64,000 nt of DNA from JAEUQQ01 sp963697285 (GTDB lineage: Bacteria; Acidobacteriota; Vicinamibacteria; Vicinamibacterales; JAFNAJ01), in assembly GCA_963697285.1 (NCBI GenBank), contig CAVONI010000011.1, positions 496,001 through 560,000 on the forward strand, written 5' to 3'. The notes beneath the pieces were generated by a model. The model saw nothing but the letters and a program-made list of their open reading frames with translations. It did no database searches and was not told the DNA's origin. Shown here piece after piece: positions 51,229 to 60,568 of this stretch (position 1 is its first letter; each line of letters begins with the position of its first letter). A program made the translations under genes and the position numbers.

Positions 51229-52248
51229 TCAGGCCGACGCGGGCAGGTACCCCCGCGGATGGGCCTCGCGCCACCGCCACGCGGTCTCGACGATGCGGTC
51301 GAGGGCGGCGAAACGAGGCGTCCAACCCAGACGCGCGCGGATTCGTGCGTTCGAGGCGAACAGCACGGCCGGGTCCCCTGGTCGGCGCGGCCCAATCGTA
51401 TACGGCACAGGCCGCCCTGTCACACGTTCGACGCTCCGGATGACGTCGAGCACCGAGACGGGCGCTCCGTTTCCGAGGTTGAACGACTCGGAGGCCCCGC
51501 CCCCCTCGAGCCACTTCAGCGCACACAGGTGCGCCTCGGCAAGATCGGTGACGTGGATGTAGTCGCGCAGGCAGGTGCCGTCAGGCGTCGGGTAGTCGTC
51601 GCCGAAGATCTGCAGCGAATCACGGCCCATGGCCGCGTCCACCGCTCGCGGGATCATGTGGATCTCGGGCGCGTGGTCCTCGCCGAGCAGCCCGTCGGGG
51701 TCGGCGCCCGCGGCATTGAAATACCGAAGGACGACGGCCCGCAGGCCGTACGCCCGCTCGTAATGCGGCAGCGCGTGCTCGATCGTCAGCTTGGTCTGGC
51801 CGTACGCGTTGATCGGCCGCTGGGGATGCGACTCGGTGATGGGTGTCTCGACCGGTTCGCCGAAGGTCGCCGCGGTCGACGAGAAGATGAACGCCTTCAC
51901 GCCGGTGGCCGCCATCGCCTCGAGCACACCCAGCGTCCCGATGACGTTGTTGCGGTAGTACTCCGCCGGCTTCGTCACCGACTCCCCCACCGACAGCCAG
52001 GCGGCGAAGTGCATCACGGCGCTGATCCCGTGCTCGCGGATCGTCGCGGCCACGCGCGCCACGTCGCTGACGTCGCCTTCGACCAGCGACACCCGCCCGG
52101 GGCACGCCGCGTCGATGGCGGCGATCGCCTCGCGATGCCCGGCCGAGAGGTTGTCGTAGGCCACGACGGTCCAACCCGCACGCGCGAGGCCGAGCACGGC
52201 GTGGCTCCCGATGTATCCGGCCCCGCCCGTCACCAGCACGGTCGGCAT
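51229..52248 (-). CDS. galE: UDP-glucose 4-epimerase
   Basis: 339 aa from ATG 52248, which overlaps the tail of ugd closely. Short-chain dehydrogenase fold with NAD-binding VTGGAGYIGSH, catalytic Ser-Tyr-Lys (SSTAATFGEP, then YGQTK) and the GalE features DPDGLLGEDHAPEIHMIPR and YPTPDGTCLRDYIHVTDLAEAH. It interconverts UDP-glucose and UDP-galactose. It is paired with ugd on the minus strand, opposite the glycosyltransferases. Confidence 0.94.
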   Translation of the reverse strand: MPTVLVTGGAGYIGSHAVLGLARAGWTVVAYDNLSAGHREAIAAIDAACPGRVSLVEGDVSDVARVAATIREHGISAVMHFAAWLSVGESVTKPAEYYRNNVIGTLGVLEAMAATGVKAFIFSSTAATFGEPVETPITESHPQRPINAYGQTKLTIEHALPHYERAYGLRAVVLRYFNAAGADPDGLLGEDHAPEIHMIPRAVDAAMGRDSLQIFGDDYPTPDGTCLRDYIHVTDLAEAHLCALKWLEGGGASESFNLGNGAPVSVLDVIRSVERVTGRPVPYTIGPRRPGDPAVLFASNARIRARLGWTPRFAALDRIVETAWRWREAHPRGYLPASA

Positions 52249-52249
52249 G

Positions 52250-53545
52250 TCAGCGCCCAATCGAGATGTAGGTGAAGCCCAGCGCTCGCATGGCCGCCGG
52301 CGCGTAGAGGTTCCGGCCGTCGAAGATGACCGGCTGCTTCAACGACGCCCTGATGCGGGCGAAGTCCGGTTCGCGGAACTCGCTCCACTCGGTGACAATC
52401 GCCAGGGCGTCGGCCCCCTTCAGGGCCTCGTAGCTCGAGTCACATAGCGTGATCGTCGTGCCGAAGATCCCCGCCGCGATGTCGCGCGCCTCGGGGTCGA
52501 ACGCTCGAACCCTGGCGCCGGCGGCCAGCAGGCGGTTGATGATGGTGATGGCCGGGGCCTCGCGCATGTCATCGGTCCGCGGCTTGAACGCCAGTCCCCA
52601 GACCGCGATGGTGCGCCCCTTGAGCGACTTGAAGTGCTTGACCATCTTGTCGACCAGGACGCCCTTCTGGCGCGCGTTGACGGCTTCGACGGCCTTCAGC
52701 ACCTTGAAGTCGTAGCCGGCGTCCTTCGAGAACTTGACGATCGCCTGCACGTCCTTCGGGAAGCACGAGCCGCCGTACCCGACGCCGGGGAACAGGAAGG
52801 CCGGTCCGATGCGACGGTCAGAGGCGATGGCCTTGCGCACGGCATCGACGTTGGCGCCGTAGCGCTCGCACACGTTCGCCACCTCGTTCATGAACGAGAT
52901 GCGGGTGGCCAGCATGGCATTCGCGGCGTACTTGCACATCTCGGCACTGGCCGGGTCCATGACCATGACGGGAGCGCCGGTCCGGGTGAACGGCGCGTAG
53001 AGTTCCTGCATCATCGCGGCGGCGCGCTCATCGTCGGTCCCGATGACCACGCGGTCGGGCTTGAGGAAGTCGTCGACCGCGGCGCCCTGCTTCAGGAACT
53101 CCGGGTTCGAGACCACCGCGAAGGGGTGGGTCGTCTGTGCGGCGACAACGGCGCGGACCTTCTCGGCCGTGCCGACCGGCACCGTGCTCTTGTCGACGAT
53201 GACCTTGTACCCGTTGAGCGCCTTGCCGATCTCCGCCGCCACGCCGAGGACGTGCTGCAGGTCGGCCGAGCCGTCCTCGCCCATCGGAGTGCCGACAGCG
53301 ATGAACACGATGTCGGAGGCGCGGACGGCCCTGGCCAGGTTGGTGGTGAACGAGAGCCGTTTCTCGTGCCGGTTGCGCTTGACGATCTCCTCGAGGCCGG
53401 GCTCGTAGATCGGCACCTTGCCGCGCTGGAGGGTCTTGACCTTGAGGGCGTTGTTGTCGACGCACACGACGTCGTTGCCATTCTCGGCAAAGCACGCGCC
53501 GGCCACGAGGCCGACGTACCCGGTGCCGATGACCGCGATCTTCAT
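52250..53545 (-). CDS. ugd: UDP-glucose 6-dehydrogenase (bacterial type)
   Basis: 431 aa from ATG 53545, with GGGAG upstream. NAD-binding VIGTGYVGLVAGACFAENG, substrate loop VPIYEPGLEEIVKRN, FIAVGTPMGEDGSADL, STVPVGT, VSNPEFLKQGAAVDDF, and the catalytic Cys in GYGGSCFPKDVQA all match. It makes UDP-glucuronate for exopolysaccharide. It is transcribed away from the glycosyltransferase genes from its own promoter. A second, eukaryotic-type enzyme is encoded at 32526-33902. Confidence 0.95.
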   Translation of the reverse strand: MKIAVIGTGYVGLVAGACFAENGNDVVCVDNNALKVKTLQRGKVPIYEPGLEEIVKRNRHEKRLSFTTNLARAVRASDIVFIAVGTPMGEDGSADLQHVLGVAAEIGKALNGYKVIVDKSTVPVGTAEKVRAVVAAQTTHPFAVVSNPEFLKQGAAVDDFLKPDRVVIGTDDERAAAMMQELYAPFTRTGAPVMVMDPASAEMCKYAANAMLATRISFMNEVANVCERYGANVDAVRKAIASDRRIGPAFLFPGVGYGGSCFPKDVQAIVKFSKDAGYDFKVLKAVEAVNARQKGVLVDKMVKHFKSLKGRTIAVWGLAFKPRTDDMREAPAITIINRLLAAGARVRAFDPEARDIAAGIFGTTITLCDSSYEALKGADALAIVTEWSEFREPDFARIRASLKQPVIFDGRNLYAPAAMRALGFTYISIGR

Positions 53546-53589
53546 CCACTGCTCCCTGTTCGCCCGTAGACAGACGGCGAAACCTTTGC

Positions 53590-53618
53590 ACCTTACACGG
53601 GCATTTCCGACGCGTCAA
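53590..53618 (-). promoter_or_regulatory. Promoter for ugd-galE
   Basis: On the minus strand TTGACG (53613-53618), a 17-bp spacer, and TAAGGT (53590-53595). Transcription would begin near 53583, 38 bases before ATG 53545. A TGCTACCCT extended -10 for the divergent glycosyltransferase ends at 53644, nine bases before its GTG. Confidence 0.55.
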
Positions 53619-53653
53619 TCGCGAGGCAGCCGGCGTGCTACCCTTCGTCCGTC

Positions 53654-54793
53654 GTGCGGATCGTCATCGATTATCGCCCCGCGCTGCGCCAGCGATCCGG
53701 CGTCGGGGAATACATCCATCACCTCGCCACGCACCTGGCCGCGGGCCCGGGACGCGACGACGAGGTCGTGTTGTTCTCGAGCTCGCTGCGTCACCAGGTC
53801 GATCCGGCCACGCTGCGCGGCGTGAGGGTGGCCAATCGCCGTGTGCCAGTTCAGCTCCTCAACCGGATGTGGCACCGGCTGGGCTGGCCGCCCGTCGAGT
53901 TCCTCGTGAAGGGGCCGTTCGACATCGCACACTCGCCGCATCCGCTGATGATGCCGACCCGCACGGCGGCCCGGGTCGTGACCCTGCACGACCTGGACTT
54001 CCTGTCGAACCCCGAACGCACCGAGGGCGAGATCCGGCGCGACTACGCGCGGCTGGTGCGACAGCACGTCCACCTGGCCGATCACGTGGTGGTGATCTCG
54101 GCGCACACCGCCGGCGACGTCCACCAATTGCTCGGGGTGCCCCGCTCGAACATCACCGTGTGCCGCCCGGGGGCCCCGGACTGGCCGGCCCGCGCGCAGG
54201 TGCCCGAGACCGGACCGATCCTGTTCGTCGGCACGCTCGAGCCCCGAAAGAACATCGGTGGCCTGCTGGATGCCTACGAACGCCTGCTGGCACGCGGCGG
54301 CGACGTGCCCGACCTGGTCATGGCAGGACGCGCAACGCCCGCGGCCGCTCCATGGCTCGCGCGGATGGCGAAAGCGCCGCTCGCCGGCCGGGTCAGGCAC
54401 CTCGGCTACGTGTCAGACGCCGAGCGCCGGTCCTTGTACGAGAAGGCGCGCCTCCTGGTGCTGCCCTCGTTCAACGAGGGGTTTGGCCTGCCGGTGCTCG
54501 AAGCCATGACGGTAGGGGTGCCAGTTGTCGCGGCGGCGCGGGGGGCCATCCCCGAGGTGCTGGGCGACGTCGGCCTGCTGGTCGATCCGGACGATCCGCA
54601 GCACATCGCCGACGCGATGCACCGCATGCTGACGGACCTGAACCTGGCCCACACGGCGGCAGCCAGCGGCATCCGTCGTTCGTACTCGTTCAGCTGGGAC
54701 TCGTCGGCCTCGTCTCTGCGCAGCGCCTACGAGCACGCCATGGCCATGAAACGCGCGCGCCTCGGGGCCTTCCAGCGCGCTTCACTGCGCTGA
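53654..54793 (+). CDS. GT4-type glycosyltransferase A of EPS locus
   Basis: 379 aa from GTG 53654. N-terminal RIVIDYRPALRQRSGVGEYI contains the glycine loop with the acceptor helix. The C-terminal domain has ILFVGTLEPRKNIGGLLDAY, LPSFNEGFGLPVLEAMTVGV (E-x7-E) and RGAIPEVLGDVGLLVDPDDP. First gene of a plus-strand polysaccharide operon. The start is preceded by a -10-like TACCCT, so the transcript may be leaderless. The sugar is not predictable. Confidence 0.88.
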   Translation: MRIVIDYRPALRQRSGVGEYIHHLATHLAAGPGRDDEVVLFSSSLRHQVDPATLRGVRVANRRVPVQLLNRMWHRLGWPPVEFLVKGPFDIAHSPHPLMMPTRTAARVVTLHDLDFLSNPERTEGEIRRDYARLVRQHVHLADHVVVISAHTAGDVHQLLGVPRSNITVCRPGAPDWPARAQVPETGPILFVGTLEPRKNIGGLLDAYERLLARGGDVPDLVMAGRATPAAAPWLARMAKAPLAGRVRHLGYVSDAERRSLYEKARLLVLPSFNEGFGLPVLEAMTVGVPVVAAARGAIPEVLGDVGLLVDPDDPQHIADAMHRMLTDLNLAHTAAASGIRRSYSFSWDSSASSLRSAYEHAMAMKRARLGAFQRASLR

Positions 54794-54797
54794 CCCC

Positions 54798-55922
54798 GTG
54801 CGGATCGCGATCGACGCCCGGGAGTTGCTCGGCACGCGAACGGGCGTGGGACGGTACCTTGCCGAGTTGATCGCGCGCTGGTCGCGCGATGCGGCGTACG
54901 CCGGCCACCACCTCGACATCCTGAGCCACGCGCCCGTGCCCGAGGCGAGCACCATCGCCGGCGCCGGCGGCGCGGCGGCTTCCTGGCTCGTCCTGCCAGG
55001 CGCCGGCGGCGTCGTGTGGGAGCAGACCACCCTGGCGCGGGCGGCCGCGCGATGCTCGCCAGACGTCTTCTTCGCTCCGGCCTATGGCGCACCGCTGGGC
55101 CTGTCGTGCCCGGTCGTCGTGGCCATGCACGACGTCAGCTTCTTCGAACATCCCGAATGGTTCACGTGGCACGAGGGGCTGCGGCGGCGACTGGTGGCCG
55201 GGATGGCGGCCCAGCGCGCGGCCCGCGTGCTGACGCTGGCGAACGCGATGCGGGCCGAATTGGTGCGCCACCTGCGCGTGCCCGCCGACCGCGTGTCGGT
55301 CATCGCTCCAGCCGTTGACAGTCATCCCGCGTTCGCCGCACCCGCGCCACCCGGACCCGCCGCGGCCGTCGCGCCGGAGCCGCTGGTCCTCTATGTCGGC
55401 TCGGTGTTCACGCGACGGAACGTGCCGTCGCTCATTCACGCGTTCGGCCAGGTGGCGACGCGCGTCGCCGGCGCACGTCTCGCCGTCGTCGGCGCGAACC
55501 GCACGCAGCCGCGCATCGACTTGTCGGCGTACGTGGCCGAGGCTGGCGTCACCGGGCGCGTCGACCTGCTCGACTACGTCGACGACGCGACGCTCGAGTC
55601 GCTGTACCGGCGCGCACGCGCGTTCGTCTTCCTCTCGGCCTACGAGGGCTTCGGGCTGACGCCGCTCGAGGCCATGGCGCGGGGGGTGCCCGCGATCGTG
55701 CTCGACACCCCCGTCGCGCGCGAAGCCTGCGGTGACGGGGCGCTGTACGCCAGCGCGCCACGTGCCCCCGAGATCGTCGCGTGGTTGCACGCGCTGCTCA
55801 CCGACGACCGCGTTCACGCCGAATGCCAGGCCGCCGGGCGTCGCGCTGCCGCTCGCTGGTCGTGGAACGACACCGCGCGCAGCACGTGGCAGGTGTTCGC
55901 CGAGGTCGCCGGACGTGCCTGA
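54798..55922 (+). CDS. GT4-type glycosyltransferase B of EPS locus
   Basis: 374 aa from GTG 54798, four bases after the previous stop. RIAIDARELLGTRTGVGRYL at the N-terminus and LVLYVGSVFTRRNVPSLIHA, FLSAYEGFGLTPLEAMARGV and VAREACGDGALYA at the C-terminus are GT-B family-4 features. Related to but clearly diverged from its neighbour, so the genes are an old expansion. Likely adds one sugar to the lipid-linked repeat unit. Confidence 0.88.
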   Translation: MRIAIDARELLGTRTGVGRYLAELIARWSRDAAYAGHHLDILSHAPVPEASTIAGAGGAAASWLVLPGAGGVVWEQTTLARAAARCSPDVFFAPAYGAPLGLSCPVVVAMHDVSFFEHPEWFTWHEGLRRRLVAGMAAQRAARVLTLANAMRAELVRHLRVPADRVSVIAPAVDSHPAFAAPAPPGPAAAVAPEPLVLYVGSVFTRRNVPSLIHAFGQVATRVAGARLAVVGANRTQPRIDLSAYVAEAGVTGRVDLLDYVDDATLESLYRRARAFVFLSAYEGFGLTPLEAMARGVPAIVLDTPVAREACGDGALYASAPRAPEIVAWLHALLTDDRVHAECQAAGRRAAARWSWNDTARSTWQVFAEVAGRA

Positions 55923-56763
55923 CCAGGTCCGCCTGTCGATCGTGATCGTGACCTTCAACGCCCAGGACACGGTGGCGGCCTGCCTGCGATCGATCGCAGC
56001 CGCGGGGCTCAGCATGCCGCACGAGATCGTCGCCGTCGACAACGCGTCGAGCGACGATGTCGTGGCGATGATCCGCCGCGACCACCCGAGCGTGCGGGTC
56101 ATCGCGCTCGAGGAGAACGTCGGCTTCTCGCGGGCGAACAACATCGGCATTCGCCAGACGTCCGGCGAACTGGTGCTCCTGCTGAACGGCGACACGATCG
56201 TTCCGCAGGGGGCCATCGAGGCGATGGTGGGTGTGATCGACGCCGAGCCCCGCACCGCGGTCGTGGGGCCCCGTCTGGTAAGCCCCGCCGGAGAGGTCGA
56301 GCTGTCGTTCGGCGCGATGATCTCGCCGTGGGCCGAGTTCGTGCAGAAACGGCGTGGACGCGCGCTAGAGCGACGATCGCCTCGCGCCGTCGCCTGGCTC
56401 GACCGCATGTCGCACGCGTCGCACGCTCCCGACTGGGTCTCTGGCGCCTGCCTGCTCGTGCGGCGGACGGTGGCCGAGTCGGTGGGCCTGCTCGACGAGC
56501 GCTTCTTCATGTACACCGAGGACGTGGACTTCTGCGCCGCCGTGCGCGCCCGGGGGTGGGTTGTGCGTTTCACCCCGGCAGCCGAGGTCGTTCACCTCGG
56601 GGGGCGCTCGCGTGCGACGATGCCCAGGGCGACGGCCGTGTTCTACCGGCGCAGCCACGTCGCGTTCTACGAGAAGCACCATCCCGCGTGGGCGCGCTGG
56701 CTCAAGGCCTACCTCCGGCTGAAAGGCGCCTGGCCGCTCCCGCCGGGGCCCGTGCTATCCTGA
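55915..56763 (+). CDS. GT2-family glycosyltransferase of EPS locus
   Basis: 282 aa from GTG 55915, overlapping the previous gene by eight bases. GT-A fold: LSIVIVTFNAQDTVAACLRS, VAVDNASSDDVVAMIRRDHP, LVLLLNGDTIVPQ (D-x-D-like NGD), then DWVSGACLLVRR and DERFFMYTEDVDFCAAVRAR, typical of rhamnosyltransferase-like WbbL/RfbF relatives. The C-terminus ends after a helix. It would add a sugar by inversion at the cytoplasmic face. Confidence 0.88.
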   Translation: MPDQVRLSIVIVTFNAQDTVAACLRSIAAAGLSMPHEIVAVDNASSDDVVAMIRRDHPSVRVIALEENVGFSRANNIGIRQTSGELVLLLNGDTIVPQGAIEAMVGVIDAEPRTAVVGPRLVSPAGEVELSFGAMISPWAEFVQKRRGRALERRSPRAVAWLDRMSHASHAPDWVSGACLLVRRTVAESVGLLDERFFMYTEDVDFCAAVRARGWVVRFTPAAEVVHLGGRSRATMPRATAVFYRRSHVAFYEKHHPAWARWLKAYLRLKGAWPLPPGPVLS

Positions 56764-56807
56764 CCGCGTTTTCCGGGCCAAGTTCGCCCAATTCACCCAA
56801 CGCCGCC

Positions 56808-57923
56808 GTGCGCATCGCCCTCGACGTTCGCAAGCTGCACGACTACGGCATCGGCACCTACGTCCGCAACCTGCTGAGGCAGCTGGCGCGGATTGATCAC
56901 CGATCCGAGTACGTGTTGCTGTGCCGTCCGGATGACGTGTCGGTCGCCGCGCAGCTCGGCCCGAACTTCAGGCCGGTCGCCACCAACGCGCTGCCCTACT
57001 CGGTGGCCGAGCAGTTCGTCATCCCGTGGCTGGTGCGGCGCGAGCGTCCGGACGTGTTCCACACGCCCCACTACGTGCTCCCGCCACTGACCACCGTGAA
57101 GTCGGTCGTGACGATCCACGACTGCATCCACCTGATGTTCCCGCAGTACCTGCCCAATCGGCTGGCTCCCTACTACGCCCGCGGTGCGATGTGGGCCGCG
57201 GCACACCGCGCGTCGCGCATCCTCACGGTGTCGGAGGCCTCGAAGCGCGACATCCTCCGCTTCTTCAAGGTACCCGAGGCGAAGATCGAGGTGATCCACA
57301 ACGCGATCGACGATCGGTTCGACACGGCGCCCGACGAGGAACAGGTGCGGATGGTTCGCGAGCGCTTCCAGCTCGACGGCGAGTTCCTGCTGTACGCCGG
57401 CAACATCAAGCCGCACAAGAACGTCGATCGGCTCATCGAGGCCTTCCACCAGCTGCACAGCGAGTCGCGGTTTGCGCACCTGACGTTGCTCATCATCGGC
57501 GACGAGATCTCGAAGTACCCGACGCTGCGCCGCACGGTGCAGCGGCTCAAGCTCCGCAAGCACGTCCGTTTCCTCGGGTTCGTGCCGTACGAGACGTTGC
57601 ACGTCCTCTATCGCCTCGCGAGCGTCTTCGTGTTCCCGTCGCTGTACGAGGGGTTCGGCCTGCCGCCGCTCGAGGCGATGGCGAGCGGCACCCCCGTGGT
57701 GACCTCGAACGTGTCGTCGCTGCCCGAGGTCACGGGCGACGCGGCCATGCTCATCGATCCCTACGCCCCGTCGGCAATCGCCGAGGGGGTGCGCCAGGTG
57801 CTCGCCGACGGTGCGCTGCGGGCCCGCATGGTCGCGCACGGGCTCGAGCAGGCCCACTCCTACTCCTGGGAAGCGTCGGTGCGCCGGATCCACGAGGTGT
57901 ACATCGCGGTGGCGGCGGCATGA
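56808..57923 (+). CDS. GT4-type glycosyltransferase C of EPS locus
   Basis: 371 aa from GTG 56808, at the conserved N-terminal RIALDVRKLHDYGIGTYVRN. The donor domain has FLLYAGNIKPHKNVDRLIEA, FPSLYEGFGLPPLEAMASGT and NVSSLPEVTGDAAMLIDPYA. It resembles mannosyltransferases of the WbaZ/MtfB kind, but the specificity is not readable. The stop overlaps the next ATG (ATGA). Confidence 0.88.
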   Translation: MRIALDVRKLHDYGIGTYVRNLLRQLARIDHRSEYVLLCRPDDVSVAAQLGPNFRPVATNALPYSVAEQFVIPWLVRRERPDVFHTPHYVLPPLTTVKSVVTIHDCIHLMFPQYLPNRLAPYYARGAMWAAAHRASRILTVSEASKRDILRFFKVPEAKIEVIHNAIDDRFDTAPDEEQVRMVRERFQLDGEFLLYAGNIKPHKNVDRLIEAFHQLHSESRFAHLTLLIIGDEISKYPTLRRTVQRLKLRKHVRFLGFVPYETLHVLYRLASVFVFPSLYEGFGLPPLEAMASGTPVVTSNVSSLPEVTGDAAMLIDPYAPSAIAEGVRQVLADGALRARMVAHGLEQAHSYSWEASVRRIHEVYIAVAAA

Positions 57924-59068
57924 CCGACGATGCCGGCGAACCGCCGGCGGTGCGGGGCGGTGCGCCGCGGGTGGCCCTGGTGCACGACTGGCTCACAGGG
58001 ATGCGCGGGGGAGAAAAGGTGCTCGAGGCCCTGTGCGACCTCTGGCCGGCCGCCGACCTTTTCACGCTGGTCCATCAGCCTGGCAGCGTCAGCCCGCGCA
58101 TCGCCCAACGGCGGATTGTCACGTCGTTCGTGGACCGGCTGCCGCTGGGCCGGCGCTACTACCGGCACTTCCTGCCGCTGTTCCCGCTCGCCGTCGAGCA
58201 GTTCGACCTCGACGGCTACGACCTGGTCGTCTCGACCAGTTCCTGCGCGGCGAAATCGGTCGTCACGCCGCCGCGCACGCGTCACCTCTGCTACTGTCAC
58301 TCTCCGATGCGGTATGCGTGGGACCAGTTCGATGCCTACTTCGGGCGGGAGCGGATGGGCCGCGCCAGCGGCCTGATCAGGCCCGTGCTCGGGGCGCTGG
58401 CCCGGTGGGACGCGGCAACGAGCGACCGTCCCGACCGCTTTGTCGCCAATTCGCGGTACATTGCCGACCGGATCTCCCGATACTATAATCGCCGGTCGGT
58501 CGTCATTCCGCCGCCGGTGGCGACAGACTTCTTCACCCCGGACGCACGACCCCGCGAGGGATTTGCCCTCGTGGTTTCGGCCTTGGTGCCTTACAAGCGC
58601 GTGGAACTCGCCATCGACGCCTGCCGACTTGCCGACATGCCCCTGACCATCGTGGGAAGCGGCCCCGACCGATCCCGGCTCGAGGGCCGCGCGTCGGGAC
58701 GTGTCACCTTCCTGGGCTGGCGGAGCGACGACGAGGTGCGCGAGCTCTACCGCTCGGCTGGCGTGGTGCTGTTGCCCGGCGAAGAGGACTTCGGCATCGT
58801 CCCGGTCGAGGCGCAGGCGTGCGGCACGCCTGTCGTCGCGCTCGGGCGCGGCGGCGTGCTCGACACGATCGAACCGGGCGTCACGGGGGTCCTCGTGGAC
58901 GAGGCCACGCCTGGGGCGTTCGCACGCGCGCTTCGCGAGGTGCCGTCCACGCCACGCTCCGACATCCGCGCGCGGGCCGAGCGGTTCAGCGCGTCGGCGT
59001 TCCGTACCCGGATGCACGATCTCGCCGCAGACCTCCTGGCGGCCGAGGAAGGCGCACGCCGATGGTGA
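57920..59068 (+). CDS. GT4-type glycosyltransferase D (WbaZ-like) of EPS locus
   Basis: 382 aa from ATG 57920, overlapping the previous stop by four bases. VALVHDWLTGMRGGEKVLEA and YCHSPMRYAWDQFDAYFG are hallmarks of the mannosyltransferase-like subgroup containing WbaZ. The C-terminal half has FALVVSALVPYKRVELAIDA, LLPGEEDFGIVPVEAQACGT and RGGVLDTIEPGVTGVLVD. Its end overlaps the next gene by seven bases. Together the tight overlaps show a single operon. Confidence 0.88.
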   Translation: MTDDAGEPPAVRGGAPRVALVHDWLTGMRGGEKVLEALCDLWPAADLFTLVHQPGSVSPRIAQRRIVTSFVDRLPLGRRYYRHFLPLFPLAVEQFDLDGYDLVVSTSSCAAKSVVTPPRTRHLCYCHSPMRYAWDQFDAYFGRERMGRASGLIRPVLGALARWDAATSDRPDRFVANSRYIADRISRYYNRRSVVIPPPVATDFFTPDARPREGFALVVSALVPYKRVELAIDACRLADMPLTIVGSGPDRSRLEGRASGRVTFLGWRSDDEVRELYRSAGVVLLPGEEDFGIVPVEAQACGTPVVALGRGGVLDTIEPGVTGVLVDEATPGAFARALREVPSTPRSDIRARAERFSASAFRTRMHDLAADLLAAEEGARRW

Positions 59069-60501
59069 AGCGCTACAACCGGCTGCTCGTGGCCATCCAC
59101 GTCGTCGGCGACGCCGTGCTGGGCATGGCGGCGTTCCTGCTGGCGTATGCGGTACGGTTCGAGTCCGGCGTCATCGCCGTGACGAAGGGGCAGCCGCCCT
59201 TCCAGCAGTACCTCGACGTGCTGCCGTTCATCGGGGTCGTGGTGCCCCTGGCGTTCCACCTGCACGGCATCTACCGCCTGCGGCGCGGGCGCACGCGGGT
59301 CGACGACTTCTTCGGGGTGCTGGTCGGGTCGATCCTCGCGGTCGTGCTCGGCATCGTCAGCACCCTGTACTTCCAGGCCTACTACGTGCCCGACGTGCTG
59401 AAGGACCGCGGGGCCTTCGAGGTCTCGCAGCTCGTATGGGCCTTGTTCCTCATCTTCACCGTCGGCCTGACCTACACGTCGCGCGCGCTCGTGCGCAGCC
59501 TGCTCGAGCAGCGGTGGCGGCGCGGCGTCGGCCTCAAGCGCGTGCTGATCGCCGGCGCAGGTGACCTGGGCCGCGCGGTCGCCGACAAGATCCTGGAACA
59601 TCGCGACTTCGGATACGCGATCGTCGGGTTCATCGACGACCGCGCCGGCGGCGATCACATCGGGTACCGCGGCCTCCCGATCCTGGGCACGCTGGGCGAC
59701 GCGTCAGACGTCGTGCAGCGCGAACGGGTCGATCAGCTCTACGTGGCGTTGCCCCTCGACGAACACGTGAAGATGCTCGACCTGGTCGAGAACGCCAACC
59801 GCGAACTCCTCGACGTCAAGGTGGTGCCCGACCTGCTGCAGGTGATCGCCCTGCGCGCCCGCCTCGAAGACCTCGACGGGATCCCGATCATCAACATTCA
59901 CGACGTCCCGTTGCGCGGCCTGAACTCGGTGCTGAAGCGGGTGATCGACATCGTGTGTTCGGCCAGCGCGCTGGTCGTCCTGTCGCCCGTCATGGCCATT
60001 GTCGCGTTCGTCGTCAGGCAGACGAGCCCCGGCCCGGCGCTGTACCGCCAGGAGCGCATGGGCCTCGACGGGATGTCGTTCGACGTCTGGAAGTTCCGTT
60101 CGATGTACATGGACGCCGAGGCCCAGACCGGCCCCACATGGTCGCAGTTCGGCGATCCGCGCTGCACGCCGGTGGGCAACTTCCTGCGCAAGTGGTCGCT
60201 CGACGAGTTGCCGCAGTTCTGGAACGTGCTGAAGGGCGACATGTCGCTGGTGGGCCCGCGGCCGGAGCGGCCGTTCTTCGTCGAGAAGTTCAAGCACCGC
60301 ATCCCGCAGTACATGCTGCGGCACAAGGTGAAGGCGGGGCTCACCGGGTGGGCGCAGGTCAATGGCTGGCGTGGCGACACGTCGCTCGAGAAGCGCATCG
60401 AGTACGATCTCTACTACATCGAGAACTGGTCGCTGAGCTTCGACATCAAGATCATGTGGCTCACCGTCATCAAGGGGCTGTGGCACAAGCCGGCGTTCTG
60501 A
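59062..60501 (+). CDS. Polyprenyl-phosphate sugar-1-phosphate transferase (WcaJ/WbaP-like)
   Basis: 479 aa from ATG 59062. Four N-terminal helices (including AVLGMAAFLLAYAVRF, GSILAVVLGIVSTLYF) are followed by a Rossmann-like CoA-binding_3 domain (RVLIAGAGDLGRAVADKILE), a fifth helix (IVCSASALVVLSPVMAIVAF) and the bacterial sugar transferase core. The core contains WKFRSMYMDAE, KWSLDELPQFWNVLKGDMSL with VGPRPERP, and GLTGWAQVNGWRGDT. It transfers a hexose-1-phosphate from its UDP donor to undecaprenyl phosphate, starting repeat-unit assembly at the inner membrane. Confidence 0.93.
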   Translation: MVKRYNRLLVAIHVVGDAVLGMAAFLLAYAVRFESGVIAVTKGQPPFQQYLDVLPFIGVVVPLAFHLHGIYRLRRGRTRVDDFFGVLVGSILAVVLGIVSTLYFQAYYVPDVLKDRGAFEVSQLVWALFLIFTVGLTYTSRALVRSLLEQRWRRGVGLKRVLIAGAGDLGRAVADKILEHRDFGYAIVGFIDDRAGGDHIGYRGLPILGTLGDASDVVQRERVDQLYVALPLDEHVKMLDLVENANRELLDVKVVPDLLQVIALRARLEDLDGIPIINIHDVPLRGLNSVLKRVIDIVCSASALVVLSPVMAIVAFVVRQTSPGPALYRQERMGLDGMSFDVWKFRSMYMDAEAQTGPTWSQFGDPRCTPVGNFLRKWSLDELPQFWNVLKGDMSLVGPRPERPFFVEKFKHRIPQYMLRHKVKAGLTGWAQVNGWRGDTSLEKRIEYDLYYIENWSLSFDIKIMWLTVIKGLWHKPAF

Positions 60502-60568
60502 CGGCCTTCGGTCGTGCCAGCCGTCCCGCGTGAACCTCTCCCGTTTCTTTTTTCCCGTCGCGAGTCCC